64,000 nt of DNA from Sphingomonas qomolangmaensis (GTDB lineage Bacteria > Pseudomonadota > Alphaproteobacteria > Sphingomonadales > Sphingomonadaceae), in contig NZ_CP101740.1 of NCBI RefSeq assembly GCF_024496245.1, positions 682,001 through 746,000 of the forward strand, in the 5' to 3' direction. The notes under the pieces are model-generated. The model ran no database searches, was not told the origin of the DNA, and saw only the letters and a program-made list of their open reading frames with translations. Made by a program: the position numbers and the translations under genes. Of the stretch, positions 25,617 to 35,918 are shown piece after piece; the stretch's first letter is position 1, and every line of letters begins with the position of its first letter.

Positions 25617-26438
25617 ATGGCAGCCCTATCCGGCCTTCTCAGCGTCATGGAACGCGCCGCGCGCAAGGCGGCGCCGCGGCTTCGTCGCGACTTCAACGAA
25701 GTCCAGCATCTGCAGGTCTCGAAAAAGGGGCCCGCCGATTTCGTGTCGATGGCCGACCAGCGCGCCGAGCGCACCTTGTACGACGAACTCCTGAAGGCAC
25801 GCCCCGATTGGGGGTTCCTGCTCGAGGAAGGCGGCGACATCAAGGGTGACCCCGACAAGCCGCGCTGGATCGTAGATCCGCTCGACGGCACCACCAACTT
25901 CCTCCACGGCATGCCGCATTTCGCGATCTCGATCGCGGTCGAAGATCCGCGCGGGCCACAGGGGCGCCCCGAGATCACGCATGCGCTGGTCTATCAGCCG
26001 CTGACCGACGAGAGTTTCTGGGCCGAAAAGGGCCGCGGGGCGTGGTTGCAGGATGCGCGGCTTCGCGTATCGGCGCGGCGCGATATGTCCGAGGCGCTCA
26101 TCGCCACCGGCATCCCGTTCATGGGGCATGGCAATTTCGCCGAGTGGAGCCGGATCTTCGGTGCGATCGCCCCCGAAGTTGCAGGCATTCGCCGGCTGGG
26201 CGCCGCCTCGCTCGACCTCGCCTGGGTCGCTGCGGGCCGTTATGACGGCTTCTGGGAAAGTGGGCTCGAGCCTTGGGATTGTGCTGCGGGGATGCTGCTG
26301 ATCAAGGAGGCCGGCGGCTTCGTCACCGATTTCCGCGGTGGCGATTCGCCGATGGAGCGCAAGCAGTTGCTTGCCGCCAATGACGGCATGCATTCGAAGC
26401 TGCACAAGCTGTTGGCGGGCGCGCTGCGCAACGCCTGA
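25617..26438 (+). CDS. suhB: Inositol monophosphatase family protein (SuhB-like)
   Basis: 273-residue Mg-dependent phosphatase of the IMPase/FBPase superfamily. Metal site WIVDPLDGTTNFLHGMPHFA and the second signature LEPWDCAAGMLLIKEAGG are intact; the first Glu motif reads LLEEGGD where EES is common. It may act on inositol-1-phosphate or related sugar phosphates, and SuhB homologues also assist rRNA antitermination. The gene is immediately downstream of a palindromic repeat whose end (GGGGGGAAGAAG) stands in the ribosome-site position. Confidence 0.9.
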   Translation: MAALSGLLSVMERAARKAAPRLRRDFNEVQHLQVSKKGPADFVSMADQRAERTLYDELLKARPDWGFLLEEGGDIKGDPDKPRWIVDPLDGTTNFLHGMPHFAISIAVEDPRGPQGRPEITHALVYQPLTDESFWAEKGRGAWLQDARLRVSARRDMSEALIATGIPFMGHGNFAEWSRIFGAIAPEVAGIRRLGAASLDLAWVAAGRYDGFWESGLEPWDCAAGMLLIKEAGGFVTDFRGGDSPMERKQLLAANDGMHSKLHKLLAGALRNA

Positions 26439-26575
26439 CGCGTCGCGCCGCGGTCGCTCAGGGGGTCACAAAGCGGGTATCCTGCGAGTGATTCTCACAC
26501 TGGCGCGGCCTTGCCCCTCTAGGTCCATCCGCCTAGAAGCCCGGTAACTTCCTACCGCAACTGCGAGAAGATGTT

Positions 26576-26950
26576 TTGGTCGACCTGTCGCAATATCTGC
26601 CGATCCTGCTGTTTCTGGGCGTCGCCCTGATCCTGTCGTCGGCGTTCGTGTTCCTGCCGATGGTGGCCTCGCGCTTCACCGGTTCGCACAAGCCGACGCC
26701 CGAGAAGCTGACCGAATATGAGTGCGGCTTTCCCGCGTTCGAGGATTCGCGCAGCCAGTTCGACGTGCGCTTTTATCTGGTCGCCATCCTCTTCATCATC
26801 TTCGATCTCGAGGCGGCGTTCCTATATCCTTGGGCAGTGACGGTGTTCGATCTGGGCTGGGTGGCCTGGACGTCGATGATGATCTTCATCGCCGAACTCG
26901 CGCTTGGCCTGATTTACGCCTGGAAAAAGGGAGCTCTCGATTGGGAGTAG
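26576..26950 (+). CDS. nuoA: NADH-quinone oxidoreductase subunit A
   Basis: 124-residue membrane subunit of complex I with three transmembrane helices. The loop [20 protein letters not shown] holds the conserved Cys and lies near the quinone channel. First gene of the nuo operon. No ATG fits in frame; TTG 26576 gives the family start VDLSQYLPI and follows GAGAAG. The 137 bases upstream must hold the operon promoter; a TTGCCC-N17-TAGAAG pair there is only a weak candidate. Confidence 0.95.
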   Translation: MVDLSQYLPILLFLGVALILSSAFVFLPMVASRFTGSHKPTPEKLTEYECGFPAFEDSRSQFDVRFYLVAILFIIFDLEAAFLYPWAVTVFDLGWVAWTSMMIFIAELALGLIYAWKKGALDWE

Positions 26951-27519
26951 AATTCAACCCCGCGCATCCCGCCCAGCGGGGCGCCGTCGGCCTGACCGGC
27001 GGTGCGAGCGTGGTCACGCCGCCCGACCAGCAGTTTTTCGGCGACCTGAATGGCGAGCTGAACGACAAGGGTTTCCTGGTCACCTCGACCGAGGATCTGT
27101 TCACCTGGGCGCGTACCGGCAGCCTGTGGTGGATGACCTTCGGCCTGGCATGCTGCGCGGTCGAGATGATCCACGTCAACATGCCGCGCTATGACATGGA
27201 GCGCTTCGGCGCCGCACCGCGTGCGTCGCCGCGCCAGTCGGACGTGATGATCGTCGCGGGCACCTTGTGCAACAAGATGGCCCCTGCGCTTCGCCGCGTG
27301 TACGACCAGATGTCCGAGCCGAAATACGTGATTTCGATGGGCAGCTGCGCCAATGGCGGCGGCTATTATCATTACAGCTACAGCGTCGTTCGCGGCTGCG
27401 ACCGGATCGTGCCGGTGGACATTTACGTCCCCGGGTGCCCGCCGACCGCCGAGGCGCTGCTGTATGGCGTGATGCAGTTGCAGCGGAAGATCCGCCGCAT
27501 CGGCACGATCGAGCGTTGA
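26941..27519 (+). CDS. nuoB: NADH-quinone oxidoreductase subunit B
   Basis: 192-residue peripheral-arm subunit that carries the terminal 4Fe-4S cluster N2 next to the quinone site. Ligands are in ACCAVEM (tandem Cys), MGSCANGGG and [14 protein letters not shown] 26941 is the start: AAGGGAG lies 7 bases upstream and it overlaps the end of nuoA by 10 bases. The longer open frame upstream is a shadow of nuoA. Confidence 0.95.
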   Translation: MGVEFNPAHPAQRGAVGLTGGASVVTPPDQQFFGDLNGELNDKGFLVTSTEDLFTWARTGSLWWMTFGLACCAVEMIHVNMPRYDMERFGAAPRASPRQSDVMIVAGTLCNKMAPALRRVYDQMSEPKYVISMGSCANGGGYYHYSYSVVRGCDRIVPVDIYVPGCPPTAEALLYGVMQLQRKIRRIGTIER

Positions 27520-27521
27520 GC

Positions 27522-28367
27522 ATGAAGGCGCCCGCTCCCCGTTACGCCGAGAATGGCGATACCATCGACCTGGCGCAGTTGGCGCTGGGGGCGATGATCG
27601 TCGAAGCGCAGGACAAGGTCGGCGAGGTGACGATCACCGTCGATCGCCTGCAGCTGTACGATGCGATGATCGCGCTGCGCGATACGCCCGGCCTCGAATA
27701 TCAGCAGCTGATGGAGATTGCGGGTGTCGACTATCCGTCGCGGCCCGAGCGGTTCGACGTCTGCTATCACCTGCTCAGCCTGACGCGGAACCATCGGCTG
27801 CGCGTTCGCGTGGTCACCGACGAGGAAAAGCCGGTGCCGTCGATCGTCTCGATCTGGCCGGTCGCGGGCTGGCTCGAGCGCGAGGTGTACGACATGTACG
27901 GCGTGCTGTTCGACGGTAATCCCGACCTGCGCCGGATCCTGACCGACTATGGCTTTCGCGGTCATCCGTTCCGCAAGGACTTCCCGCTCTCGGGCTTTGT
28001 CGAGATGCGCTATTCGGAAGAAGCCAAGCGCGTGGTGTATGAGCCCGTGAAGCTGGCGCAGGACTTCCGCACCTTCGACTTCATGAGCCCGTGGGAAGGC
28101 GCGCAATATGTGCTGCCCGGGGACGAGAAGGCCGCGGTCGCGCCGCAGGCGCAGGCCAAGGGTGCGCCTTCGCCGGTAACCGCCGACGACGCAGCGAAGG
28201 TGCCGGCGTCGCCCGCCAAGGACGTCCAGCCACAGGCGACCGAGAAGAAGGTGACCGAGAGCCGCGCCGATACCGGTGCCGGACGGGCCGATTCGGGGAA
28301 TTTGGCCAAGGACAAGCCGGTCGATCCCGACGTGCCCTCGCCCGATGGCGGGGAAGGAAAGCAGTAA
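27522..28367 (+). CDS. nuoC: NADH-quinone oxidoreductase subunit C with extended C-terminal tail
   Basis: 281 residues; about the first 205 are the normal NuoC 30-kDa domain ([53 protein letters not shown]). It helps dock NuoD in the peripheral arm. The remaining about 75 residues are Ala/Pro/Lys/Asp/Glu-rich, low complexity and probably disordered, ending [13 protein letters not shown] 27522 is two bases after the nuoB stop, and the stop overlaps the nuoD ATG by one base. Confidence 0.95.
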   Translation: MKAPAPRYAENGDTIDLAQLALGAMIVEAQDKVGEVTITVDRLQLYDAMIALRDTPGLEYQQLMEIAGVDYPSRPERFDVCYHLLSLTRNHRLRVRVVTDEEKPVPSIVSIWPVAGWLEREVYDMYGVLFDGNPDLRRILTDYGFRGHPFRKDFPLSGFVEMRYSEEAKRVVYEPVKLAQDFRTFDFMSPWEGAQYVLPGDEKAAVAPQAQAKGAPSPVTADDAAKVPASPAKDVQPQATEKKVTESRADTGAGRADSGNLAKDKPVDPDVPSPDGGEGKQ

Positions 28368-29602
28368 TGGCCGAGTATCTCGACGAAATCGCCCATCGCA
28401 CCGATGCCGCCGATCCGACGGTCGGCGATGTCGAAATCCAGAACTACACGATCAATTTCGGCCCGCAGCATCCGGCTGCGCACGGCGTGTTGCGGCTGGT
28501 GATGGAGCTCGATGGCGAGATCATCGAGCGGATCGATCCGCATGTCGGGCTGCTCCATCGCGGCACCGAAAAGCTGATCGAATACAAGACCTATACCCAG
28601 GCGCTGCCCTATTTCGATCGGCTCGATTACTGCTCGCCGATGTGCATGGAGCACACCTATGTGCTGGCGGTCGAGAAGCTGCTCGACCTCGAGGTGCCGC
28701 TGCGCGCGCAATATCTGCGCGTGTTCTTCGCCGAGCTGACTCGCATCAAGAACCACATGCTGAACCTTGGTTCGCACGTGATGGATGTCGGCGCGATGAC
28801 GCCGAACCTGTGGATGTTCGAGCTGCGCGAAGACTGCATGGGCTTTTACGAGCGCGCGTCGGGCGCGCGGATGCACGCCAATTACTTCCGCGTCGGCGGC
28901 GTGCACCAGGACGTGCCGCTCAAGCTGCTGACCGACATCGCCGACTGGCTCGATACCCGGCTGCCGCGGCTGTTCGGCGACGCGATCAGCCTGGTCGCCG
29001 AGAACCGCATCTTCAAGCAGCGCAACGTCGATATCGGCACGGTGAGCCGCGAAGACGCGATCAAATGGGGCTTTTCGGGGCCGATGATCCGCGCCGCGGG
29101 TATTCCCTGGGATCTGCGCAAGTCGCAGCCCTATGACGTGTACGACCGGATGGAATTCGACGTGCCTGTCGGTACCAAGGGCGATTGCTACGACCGCTTC
29201 ATGGTGCGCGTTGAAGAAGTGTACCAGTCGGCGCGGATCATGAAGCAATGCCTGGCGCAAATGCCCGAGGGACCGATCGCGTCGCTCGACCGCAAGGTGG
29301 TGCCGCCCAAGCGCGGCGAGATGAAGCGCTCGATGGAAGCGCTGATCCACCACTTCAAGCTGTATACCGAGGGCTTCCACGTGCCCGCAGGCGAGGTGTA
29401 TGTCGCGACCGAGAGCCCCAAGGGCGAGTTCGGCGTCTATCTGGTGAGCGACGGGTCGAACAAGCCGTATCGCTGCAAGATACGGCCGACCGCGTTCAGC
29501 CATTTGCAGGCGATGGATTTCATGTCGCGCGGCCACATGCTCGCCGATACGACCGCGATCCTGGGGGCGATGGATATCGTGTTCGGGGAGTGCGACCGGT
29601 GA
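28367..29602 (+). CDS. nuoD: NADH-quinone oxidoreductase subunit D
   Basis: 411-residue 49-kDa subunit forming the quinone pocket with NuoB. Marks include [20 protein letters not shown] (quinone-site His and Tyr region), [26 protein letters not shown] and the C-terminal [12 protein letters not shown] preceded by GGGGAAGGAAA inside the nuoC end. The 75 bases to nuoE hold nothing evident. Confidence 0.97.
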   Translation: MAEYLDEIAHRTDAADPTVGDVEIQNYTINFGPQHPAAHGVLRLVMELDGEIIERIDPHVGLLHRGTEKLIEYKTYTQALPYFDRLDYCSPMCMEHTYVLAVEKLLDLEVPLRAQYLRVFFAELTRIKNHMLNLGSHVMDVGAMTPNLWMFELREDCMGFYERASGARMHANYFRVGGVHQDVPLKLLTDIADWLDTRLPRLFGDAISLVAENRIFKQRNVDIGTVSREDAIKWGFSGPMIRAAGIPWDLRKSQPYDVYDRMEFDVPVGTKGDCYDRFMVRVEEVYQSARIMKQCLAQMPEGPIASLDRKVVPPKRGEMKRSMEALIHHFKLYTEGFHVPAGEVYVATESPKGEFGVYLVSDGSNKPYRCKIRPTAFSHLQAMDFMSRGHMLADTTAILGAMDIVFGECDR

Positions 29603-29677
29603 GCGCCGCGAATCTGTTGCCCTTGTTGCAGGGGCCTGTCGCGGTCATCGCTGTCGCATCACGTGAGAAGAAGCAGA

Positions 29678-30355
29678 ATGGCTGACGCACCCCATATCCC
29701 CAACGAAGCCGAAACCCGTGCGCGCTGGGGCGCGTTCGCGTGGAGTGATGCGAGCGCTGTGAAAGCCCGCGAGATCGTCGCGCGCTATCCCGCTGGGCGG
29801 CAGCAATCGGCGACGCTGCCGCTGCTCGACCTCGCACAGCGCCAGGTGGGCGAGGAAACGCACACCCAAGGCTGGCTGCCGGTGCCGGTGATCGAATATG
29901 TCGCCGCCTATCTCGACATGCCGTATATGCGCGTGTTCGAGGTCGCGACCTTCTATACGATGTATAATCTGGCGCCGGTCGGCCGCTATCATGTCCAGGT
30001 GTGCGGCACGACGCCGTGCATGCTGCGCGGGTCGGACGATGTGCTTGCGGCGTGCAAGAATCGCGGGCTGACCAAGGGCAAGACGACTCCGGACGGGCTG
30101 TTCACGCTCACCGAGGTCGAATGCATGGGCAATTGCGCCAATGCGCCGATGGTCCAGATCAACGACGATAATTTCGAGGACCTCGATTACGATCGCACCG
30201 TCGCGATCCTCGAGGCGCTCGCCAATGGCGACACGCCCAAGCCTGGCCCACAAAATGGCCGGCACACCAGCGAGGCCGAGGGCGGTACCACGAATCTGCA
30301 CGCGATGGTCGATGCCAATCACGACTATCGCGGCGAATGGGGCGTCGGCGCGTGA
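29678..30355 (+). CDS. nuoE: NADH-quinone oxidoreductase subunit E
   Basis: 225-residue 24-kDa subunit carrying 2Fe-2S cluster N1a near FMN. Cluster ligands are in VQVCGTTPCMLRG and VECMGNCANAPM. The N-terminal helical part and thioredoxin-like fold are normal. About 45 C-terminal residues (after ALANGDTPKPGPQNG) extend beyond the core. ATG 29678 follows GAGAAGAAG. The GTG of the next small gene overlaps its stop. Confidence 0.95.
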   Translation: MADAPHIPNEAETRARWGAFAWSDASAVKAREIVARYPAGRQQSATLPLLDLAQRQVGEETHTQGWLPVPVIEYVAAYLDMPYMRVFEVATFYTMYNLAPVGRYHVQVCGTTPCMLRGSDDVLAACKNRGLTKGKTTPDGLFTLTEVECMGNCANAPMVQINDDNFEDLDYDRTVAILEALANGDTPKPGPQNGRHTSEAEGGTTNLHAMVDANHDYRGEWGVGA

Positions 30356-30522
30356 AGGGGATCGCTTCGATCCTGCTGGCGATCGTCGTCGGCATCGTGC
30401 TGCTGTGGCTGGCAATCCAGCTGCTGGTCGGCGTCATCAAGCTGGTCGGCGTGCTGATCGCCGGCATCATCGCGGTGGCGGTATATTTCTTCGCCGAAAA
30501 GGCGATCGGGAAGGGTCGATAG
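30352..30522 (+). CDS. Small single-pass or hairpin membrane protein between nuoE and nuoF
   Basis: 56 residues, almost entirely hydrophobic ([20 protein letters not shown] and then [17 protein letters not shown]) with a basic end (KAIGKGR). GTG 30352 overlaps the nuoE stop (GTGA); an in-frame ATG at 30337 is an alternative. The stop is 1 base before the nuoF ATG, so it is embedded tightly in the operon. No known complex I subunit matches; function unknown. Confidence 0.65.
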   Translation: MKGIASILLAIVVGIVLLWLAIQLLVGVIKLVGVLIAGIIAVAVYFFAEKAIGKGR

Positions 30523-30523
30523 G

Positions 30524-31828
30524 ATGCTCCACGACAAGGATCGCATCTTCACTAACGTCTATGGTTTTCAGCCGTGGAACATCGCCGCTGCCGAGGCGCG
30601 CGGCGACTGGGATAATACCAAGGCGCTGATGGAAATCGGCCAGGATGCGATCATCGATCGCGTCAAGACGTCGGGTCTGCGAGGCCGCGGTGGCGCCGGC
30701 TTCCCGACCGGCGTCAAATGGGGCTTCATGCCCAAGGAACCCAAGCCCGAGCGGCCCAACTTCCTGGTCATCAACGCCGATGAATCCGAGCCTGGCAGCT
30801 GCAAGGATCGTGAAATCATCCGCCACGATCCGCACAAGCTGATCGAAGGCGCGCTGATCGCGGGTTTCGCGATGCGCGCGCGCGCGGCGTATATCTACAT
30901 CCGCGGCGAATATATCCGCGAGGCCGAGACGCTGTTCGCGGCGATCGCCGAGGCGTATGACCGCGGCTTCCTGGGCAAGAATGCGTGCGGGTCGGGGTAT
31001 GATTTCGACGTCTTCGCGCATCGCGGCGCCGGCGCGTATATCTGCGGCGAAGAAACCGCGATGCTCGAAAGCCTAGAGGGCAAGAAGGGGCAGCCGCGGC
31101 TCAAGCCGCCGTTCCCCGCGGGTGCGGGCCTCTATGGCTGCCCGACGACGGTCAACAATGTCGAATCGATCGCGGTAGTGCCGACGATCCTGCGTCGCGG
31201 TCCCGAATGGTTCTTTGGCTTCGGGCGCGAGAACAACAAGGGCACCAAGCTCTTCCAGATCAGCGGGCATGTCGAAAAGCCCTGCGTGGTCGAGGAAGAA
31301 ATGGGTATTCCGTTCCGCGAGCTGATCGAAAAGCATTGCGGCGGCATTCGCGGTGGCTGGGATAATCTGCTGGCGGTGATCCCCGGTGGGTCTTCGGTAC
31401 CGCTGGTGCCGGCGGCGCAGATCATGGACGCGCCGATGGATTTCGACGGGCTGAAGGAGCTCGGCTCGGGTCTCGGCACCGCGGCGGTGATCGTCATGGA
31501 CAAGTCGACCGACATCGTCCGCGCGATCAGCCGGCTGTCGTATTTCTACAAGCATGAGAGCTGCGGCCAGTGCACCCCGTGCCGTGAAGGCACCGGCTGG
31601 ATGTGGCGCGTGATGGAGCGGATGCGCACCGGCGATGCCGACATTTCCGAGATCGACACGCTGTACCAAGTGACCAAGCAGGTCGAGGGCCACACCATTT
31701 GTGCACTGGGCGACGCGGCTGCATGGCCGATCCAGGGGCTGATCAAGCATTTCCGCCCCGAAATGGAGCGGCGCATCGTCGAGCGGCAGGGCGGCGAGGC
31801 GGCGTCATATCAGGAAGCCGCAGAATAG
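30524..31828 (+). CDS. nuoF: NADH-quinone oxidoreductase subunit F
   Basis: 434-residue 51-kDa subunit that binds NADH and FMN and holds cluster N3. The NADH/FMN site includes [18 protein letters not shown] and [29 protein letters not shown] and [14 protein letters not shown] (three cluster Cys) follow, with the fourth Cys in [16 protein letters not shown] starts one base after the small membrane protein. Highly conserved, no anomaly. Confidence 0.97.
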   Translation: MLHDKDRIFTNVYGFQPWNIAAAEARGDWDNTKALMEIGQDAIIDRVKTSGLRGRGGAGFPTGVKWGFMPKEPKPERPNFLVINADESEPGSCKDREIIRHDPHKLIEGALIAGFAMRARAAYIYIRGEYIREAETLFAAIAEAYDRGFLGKNACGSGYDFDVFAHRGAGAYICGEETAMLESLEGKKGQPRLKPPFPAGAGLYGCPTTVNNVESIAVVPTILRRGPEWFFGFGRENNKGTKLFQISGHVEKPCVVEEEMGIPFRELIEKHCGGIRGGWDNLLAVIPGGSSVPLVPAAQIMDAPMDFDGLKELGSGLGTAAVIVMDKSTDIVRAISRLSYFYKHESCGQCTPCREGTGWMWRVMERMRTGDADISEIDTLYQVTKQVEGHTICALGDAAAWPIQGLIKHFRPEMERRIVERQGGEAASYQEAAE

Positions 31829-32595
31829 TGGCAGCCTGGTTCGCCTTTCGCTCGCCTGCTTCGGCGGCTGTCGCACTGGTAGTTGGGGTCGCCGTATGCG
31901 GTGGCGCCGCACACGCAGAGCAGCGCCGCGGGGTAGGGACTGGTTCGCTTATCCCCGGGCGCAGCTCGGGCATGGTCGTTTCGGGCATGTCGGAATCCTC
32001 CGAGATGGACCTGCGCAGCTTGCCCGACGCGGAGAAGATGCGTCTGTATCAAGGGGCGGCATCCTGCGCGGTGCAAACCGACGCGGGGAAGGTTAAGCGT
32101 TATCTAGATGCAGTTCTTACCGGTCAGCTTGCGACGCGAGACTGGAACGCGTTTCGGCCGATATACCAGCGTTGCCTTGAGCTAACCCGGCAGGTCGAAG
32201 GCTTCGTCCTGCCGGGTACCGGTCGCTATCTCTGGTTGGCGGCGGTAAATGCCGAGGCATATCTACGTGCCAACCCGCCAGCGCCGATCGAGCCCGAGCC
32301 AATCGCATCGCTTTATCAGGATGCTGCCTTCCAGAATCTGCCCACGAGCGATACCAAAACGGTGCGCTGCTTGGTCCGCACAAACCCCGCAAAGTCGCTT
32401 GCGGTAATCGCGACCGAGGCTGGATCGGCTGCCGAGGACAAGGCGATCGCAGCGCTGGTGCCGGCGATTGGCCAGTGTACAGACAGCGGCGCCACGGTAT
32501 CGATCAAGCGGGCGATGCTGCGCCTGAATATCGCGCCGGCCTATTATGCAATGGCGGTGCAGCAAGCCGAAAACCCCGCCGCGGAAAAGAACTGA
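31828..32595 (+). CDS. Predicted secreted protein of unknown function inside the nuo operon
   Basis: 255 residues. GTG 31828 overlaps the last base of the nuoF stop (TAGTG). A signal peptide is likely (hydrophobic SAAVALVVGVAVCGGAAHA, then EQRR). The mature part is helical and carries four Cys (ASCAVQT, QRCLELT, VRCLVRT, GQCTDSG), spaced as if forming two periplasmic disulfides. No domain recognised. The nuoG ATG begins one base after its stop region, so it is transcribed with complex I, although a periplasmic protein cannot be part of the cytosolic NuoF-NuoG module. Confidence 0.7.
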   Translation: MAAWFAFRSPASAAVALVVGVAVCGGAAHAEQRRGVGTGSLIPGRSSGMVVSGMSESSEMDLRSLPDAEKMRLYQGAASCAVQTDAGKVKRYLDAVLTGQLATRDWNAFRPIYQRCLELTRQVEGFVLPGTGRYLWLAAVNAEAYLRANPPAPIEPEPIASLYQDAAFQNLPTSDTKTVRCLVRTNPAKSLAVIATEAGSAAEDKAIAALVPAIGQCTDSGATVSIKRAMLRLNIAPAYYAMAVQQAENPAAEKN

Positions 32596-32596
32596 A

Positions 32597-34603
32597 ATGC
32601 CAAAGCTTAAAGTCGATGGAATCGAAGTCGAGGTGCCGCAGGGCGCGACGGTGCTGCAGGCCTGCGAGGCCGCGGGCAAGGAAATCCCGCGCTTTTGCTA
32701 TCACGAGCGGCTGAGCATCGCGGGCAATTGCCGGATGTGCCTGGTCGAGGTGAAGCCCGGGCCGCCCAAGCCGCAGGCGAGCTGCGCGCTGCCCGCGTCC
32801 GACAACCAGGAAATCCGCACCGACAGCGCGATGGTGAAGGCCGCGCGCGAGGGCGTGATGGAATTCCTGCTGATCAATCATCCGCTCGACTGCCCGATCT
32901 GCGACCAGGGCGGCGAATGCGACCTGCAGGACCAGACAATGGCCTATGGGCGCGGCCATTCGCGCTACACCGAGCATAAGCGCGCGGTGACCGAAAAATA
33001 TATGGGTCCGATCATCAAGACGGTGATGACCCGGTGCATCCAGTGTACGCGCTGCATCCGTTTCGCCGAGGAAGTCGCGGGGGTCGAGGAGATCGGTGCG
33101 CTGTATCGCGGCGAGAATATGCAGATCACCAGTTATCTCGAAAAGGCGGTGACCAGCGAATTGAGCGGCAATGTCGTCGATCTGTGCCCGGTGGGCGCGC
33201 TGACGTCGAAGCCCTATCAGTTCGAGGCGCGGCCCTGGGAGCTCAAGAAGACGCTGGCGATCGACGTGATGGACGCGGTCGGCACCAACATCCGGCTCGA
33301 CAGCCGCGGGCGCCAGGTGCTGCGCGCGCTGCCGCGGATCAACGAGGACGTCAACGAAGAGTGGGCGCACGACAAGACCCGCCACGCGGTGGACGGTCTG
33401 GTGCGCCGCCGGCTCGACAAGCCTTATGTCCGGCGCGACGGCAAGCTGGTTGCGGTATCGTGGGACGAAGCCTTCGCCGCGATCGCGCACGTTGCGGCGG
33501 ATGCTGGACCGAGCGTCGCGGCGATCGCGGGCGACCTGGTCGATTGCGAGACGATGTTTGCCGCCAAGAAGCTGGTAGAGGGCTTTGGTTCGTCGCTACT
33601 CGAAGGGCGGCAGACGGGCATGGCGTATGACGTGACCTCGCTGGGTGCGGTCGCGTTCAACACGACGATTGCGGGCATCGAGGATGCCGACGCGATCCTG
33701 CTGGTGGGCAGCGACCTGCGCCACGAAGCGCCGCTGGTGAACACGCGGATCCGCAAGGCGATCAAGCGCGGCGCCAAGGTGTTCGCGATCGGTCCGCAGG
33801 TCGACCTGACCTATCGCGCGACGTGGCTTGGTGACGATCTGTCGCTGCTCGGCGATCTGCCCGAGGCGGTGACGCAGGCGTTTAGCGATGCCGTGCGTCC
33901 CGCCGTAATCGTCGGACCGGGAGCGCTGAAGGCAGGGCATGGCGGCGCACTGGCCCTTGCTGGTTCGCTCAATCTGGTACGCGAAGGTTGGAACGGCTTC
34001 AACGTCGTCCATAATGCCGCGGCGCGGATGGGTGGGCTGATGCTCGGCTATGCGCAGCCGGGCGGGATTGCCGATATCGTCGCCGCGGCGCCCAAGCTGG
34101 TGTTCTTCCTGGGGGCCGACGAGGTCGATTTCGGGGGCTTCGCTAACAGCTTCAAGGTGTATGTCGGCCATCATGGCGACCGGGGCGCGGCGCATGCCGA
34201 CGTGATCCTGCCGGGCGCGAGCTATGCCGAGAAGCCGGGTACCTATGTGAACCTCGAAGGGCGGGTCCAGCGCGGCGACCGTGCGGTCTTCCCGCCGGGC
34301 GACGCGCGCGAGGATTGGTCGATCTTCCGCGCGCTGTCCGACGTGCTGGGGCGGCGGTTGCCCTTCGACAGCTTCGAAGCGTTGCGCGCCGCGATGGCGA
34401 GCGACGTGCCTGCGTTGGCGCAAGAGGGGTTGGTCCGGTACGACTGGAACCCGCCCGCGCTCGCTGCGTCGGCGCGAGGAAGCGTGACCTACCCGATCGC
34501 CGATTTCTACCTGACCAACGCGATCTGCCGCGCCAGCCCGACGATGCAGCGCTGCTCGGCCGAACTGGTGCACGGTCGGGATTTCGCTGAGGCGGCGGAA
34601 TGA
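32597..34603 (+). CDS. nuoG: NADH-quinone oxidoreductase subunit G
   Basis: 668-residue 75-kDa subunit. The N-terminal 2Fe-2S domain has CYHERLSIAGNCRMCLVEV, then the His-Cys cluster region CPICDQGGECDLQD, the 4Fe-4S motif CIQCTRCIRF with a following CPVGAL, and a molybdopterin-oxidoreductase-like domain (from about 220) without metal cofactor. Length is as expected for alphaproteobacteria. The stop overlaps the ATG of a small low-GC gene. Confidence 0.96.
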   Translation: MPKLKVDGIEVEVPQGATVLQACEAAGKEIPRFCYHERLSIAGNCRMCLVEVKPGPPKPQASCALPASDNQEIRTDSAMVKAAREGVMEFLLINHPLDCPICDQGGECDLQDQTMAYGRGHSRYTEHKRAVTEKYMGPIIKTVMTRCIQCTRCIRFAEEVAGVEEIGALYRGENMQITSYLEKAVTSELSGNVVDLCPVGALTSKPYQFEARPWELKKTLAIDVMDAVGTNIRLDSRGRQVLRALPRINEDVNEEWAHDKTRHAVDGLVRRRLDKPYVRRDGKLVAVSWDEAFAAIAHVAADAGPSVAAIAGDLVDCETMFAAKKLVEGFGSSLLEGRQTGMAYDVTSLGAVAFNTTIAGIEDADAILLVGSDLRHEAPLVNTRIRKAIKRGAKVFAIGPQVDLTYRATWLGDDLSLLGDLPEAVTQAFSDAVRPAVIVGPGALKAGHGGALALAGSLNLVREGWNGFNVVHNAAARMGGLMLGYAQPGGIADIVAAAPKLVFFLGADEVDFGGFANSFKVYVGHHGDRGAAHADVILPGASYAEKPGTYVNLEGRVQRGDRAVFPPGDAREDWSIFRALSDVLGRRLPFDSFEALRAAMASDVPALAQEGLVRYDWNPPALAASARGSVTYPIADFYLTNAICRASPTMQRCSAELVHGRDFAEAAE

Positions 34604-34869
34604 CTGTTCTGACGCCTCACCGGGTTCGGCGTCTAGATGATGGACGGTTAGAGCACTACTTCCCTGATCCCGACGCAAACGGGATGTATGAGCTTGGGGA
34701 TCCGTCGCGACGACCAGAAAGCCATCACAAGAAGAATGCTATTTTTGTAAGCTCCGTTGAGATGGCATTGCATTTGGTCCGCGAGCATAATTTCTCGTTG
34801 CGAATGCGCGGCGACGTTACCGGTCAGCGAAATCTTATTTCAGCAAAAGAGATTGAGTGCCTCCGATGA
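34600..34869 (+). CDS. Small low-GC gene between nuoG and nuoH
   Basis: 89 residues, hydrophilic, no recognised family. Visible features: [16 protein letters not shown], a lysine/histidine patch ([13 protein letters not shown]) and a C-terminal [16 protein letters not shown]. By my count its GC is about 51 percent, far below the GC-rich nuo genes, and it uses codons such as TTT, ATT, AAA and TTA that are rare nearby. Both ends are ATGA overlaps (with nuoG at 34600 and nuoH at 34866), so it is coupled at both junctions. This suggests acquired DNA that has been kept in frame with the operon. Confidence 0.7.
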   Translation: MTVLTPHRVRRLDDGRLEHYFPDPDANGMYELGDPSRRPESHHKKNAIFVSSVEMALHLVREHNFSLRMRGDVTGQRNLISAKEIECLR

Positions 34870-35918
34870 CCAGTTTCTTCCAGTCGCTCGGCCTTGGCTA
34901 TGAGGGCGCGTGGTTTACCGCGACGATCGTCGGCATCCTGGTGATCGCATTGCCGCTGATGCTGGCGGTGGCGATGATCATCTATGCCGATCGCAAGATC
35001 TGGGCGGCGATGGCGCTGCGCAAGGGGCCGAACGTCGTGGGGCCCTTCGGGCTGCTCCAGTCGTTCGCCGACGGGTTGAAGGTATTCCTGCAGGAAACGA
35101 TCATCCCGACCAGCGCGAACAAGGCGCTGTTCCTGCTCGCGCCGATCATCACCTTTACCGTCGCGTTGATCGTATGGGCGGTGGTACCGTTCCAGGCCGG
35201 CGTGGTGCTGGCTGACATCAATGTCGGGCTGCTCTACATCCTCGCGGCGTCGTCGCTTGGGGTGTATGGCGTCATCATCTCGGGCTGGGCGTCGAACTCG
35301 AAATATCCGTTCTACTCGGCGCTTCGGGCGGCCGCGCAGATGGTGAGCTACGAAGTCGCGATCGGTTTCGTGCTGATATCGGTGGTGCTGTGGGCGGGGA
35401 CGTTCAACCTGTCGGGCATCGTCGAGGCGCAGCGCGGCACGATCTTGGGCTTCATCAACGGTTTCGGCTTCAACCCGCTACTCTTCCCGATGGCGGTGGT
35501 GTTCCTGATCTCGTCGCTGGCCGAGACCGCGCGCGCGCCGTTCGACCTTACCGAGGCCGAGAGCGAGCTGGTCGCGGGGTTCCAGACTGAATATTCGTCG
35601 ATGGCGTTCGCGCTGTTCTGGCTGGGTGAATACGCCAACGTCATTCTGATGTGCACGCTGAACGCGATCCTGTTCTGGGGTGGCTATCTGCCGCCGTTCG
35701 ACTGGGCGCCGCTGTACCTGGTGCCGGGGATCATCTGGCTGTTCGCCAAGATCTTGTTCTTCTTCTTCGTCTTCTCGTGGATCAAGGCGACGGTGCCGCG
35801 CTATCGCTACGACCAGCTGATGCGGCTGGGTTGGAAGGTTTTCCTGCCGCTCAGCCTGTTTTTCGTTTTCCTCGTGTCGGGCTTCCTGATGCTGACGCGC
35901 GTTGGAGTTTCGGCATGA
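34866..35918 (+). CDS. nuoH: NADH-quinone oxidoreductase subunit H
   Basis: 350-residue membrane subunit with eight predicted helices, forming the quinone entry with NuoA, NuoB and NuoD. Marks: [59 protein letters not shown] and [20 protein letters not shown] 34866 overlaps the stop of the small low-GC gene; an in-frame ATG three codons upstream exists but has no ribosome site. Confidence 0.96.
   Translation: MTSFFQSLGLGYEGAWFTATIVGILVIALPLMLAVAMIIYADRKIWAAMALRKGPNVVGPFGLLQSFADGLKVFLQETIIPTSANKALFLLAPIITFTVALIVWAVVPFQAGVVLADINVGLLYILAASSLGVYGVIISGWASNSKYPFYSALRAAAQMVSYEVAIGFVLISVVLWAGTFNLSGIVEAQRGTILGFINGFGFNPLLFPMAVVFLISSLAETARAPFDLTEAESELVAGFQTEYSSMAFALFWLGEYANVILMCTLNAILFWGGYLPPFDWAPLYLVPGIIWLFAKILFFFFVFSWIKATVPRYRYDQLMRLGWKVFLPLSLFFVFLVSGFLMLTRVGVSA

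Noticed and set aside
29600..29686. 28-codon GTG ORF between nuoD and nuoE
   Set aside because: No ribosome site, overlaps the nuoE start and shows no recognisable feature.
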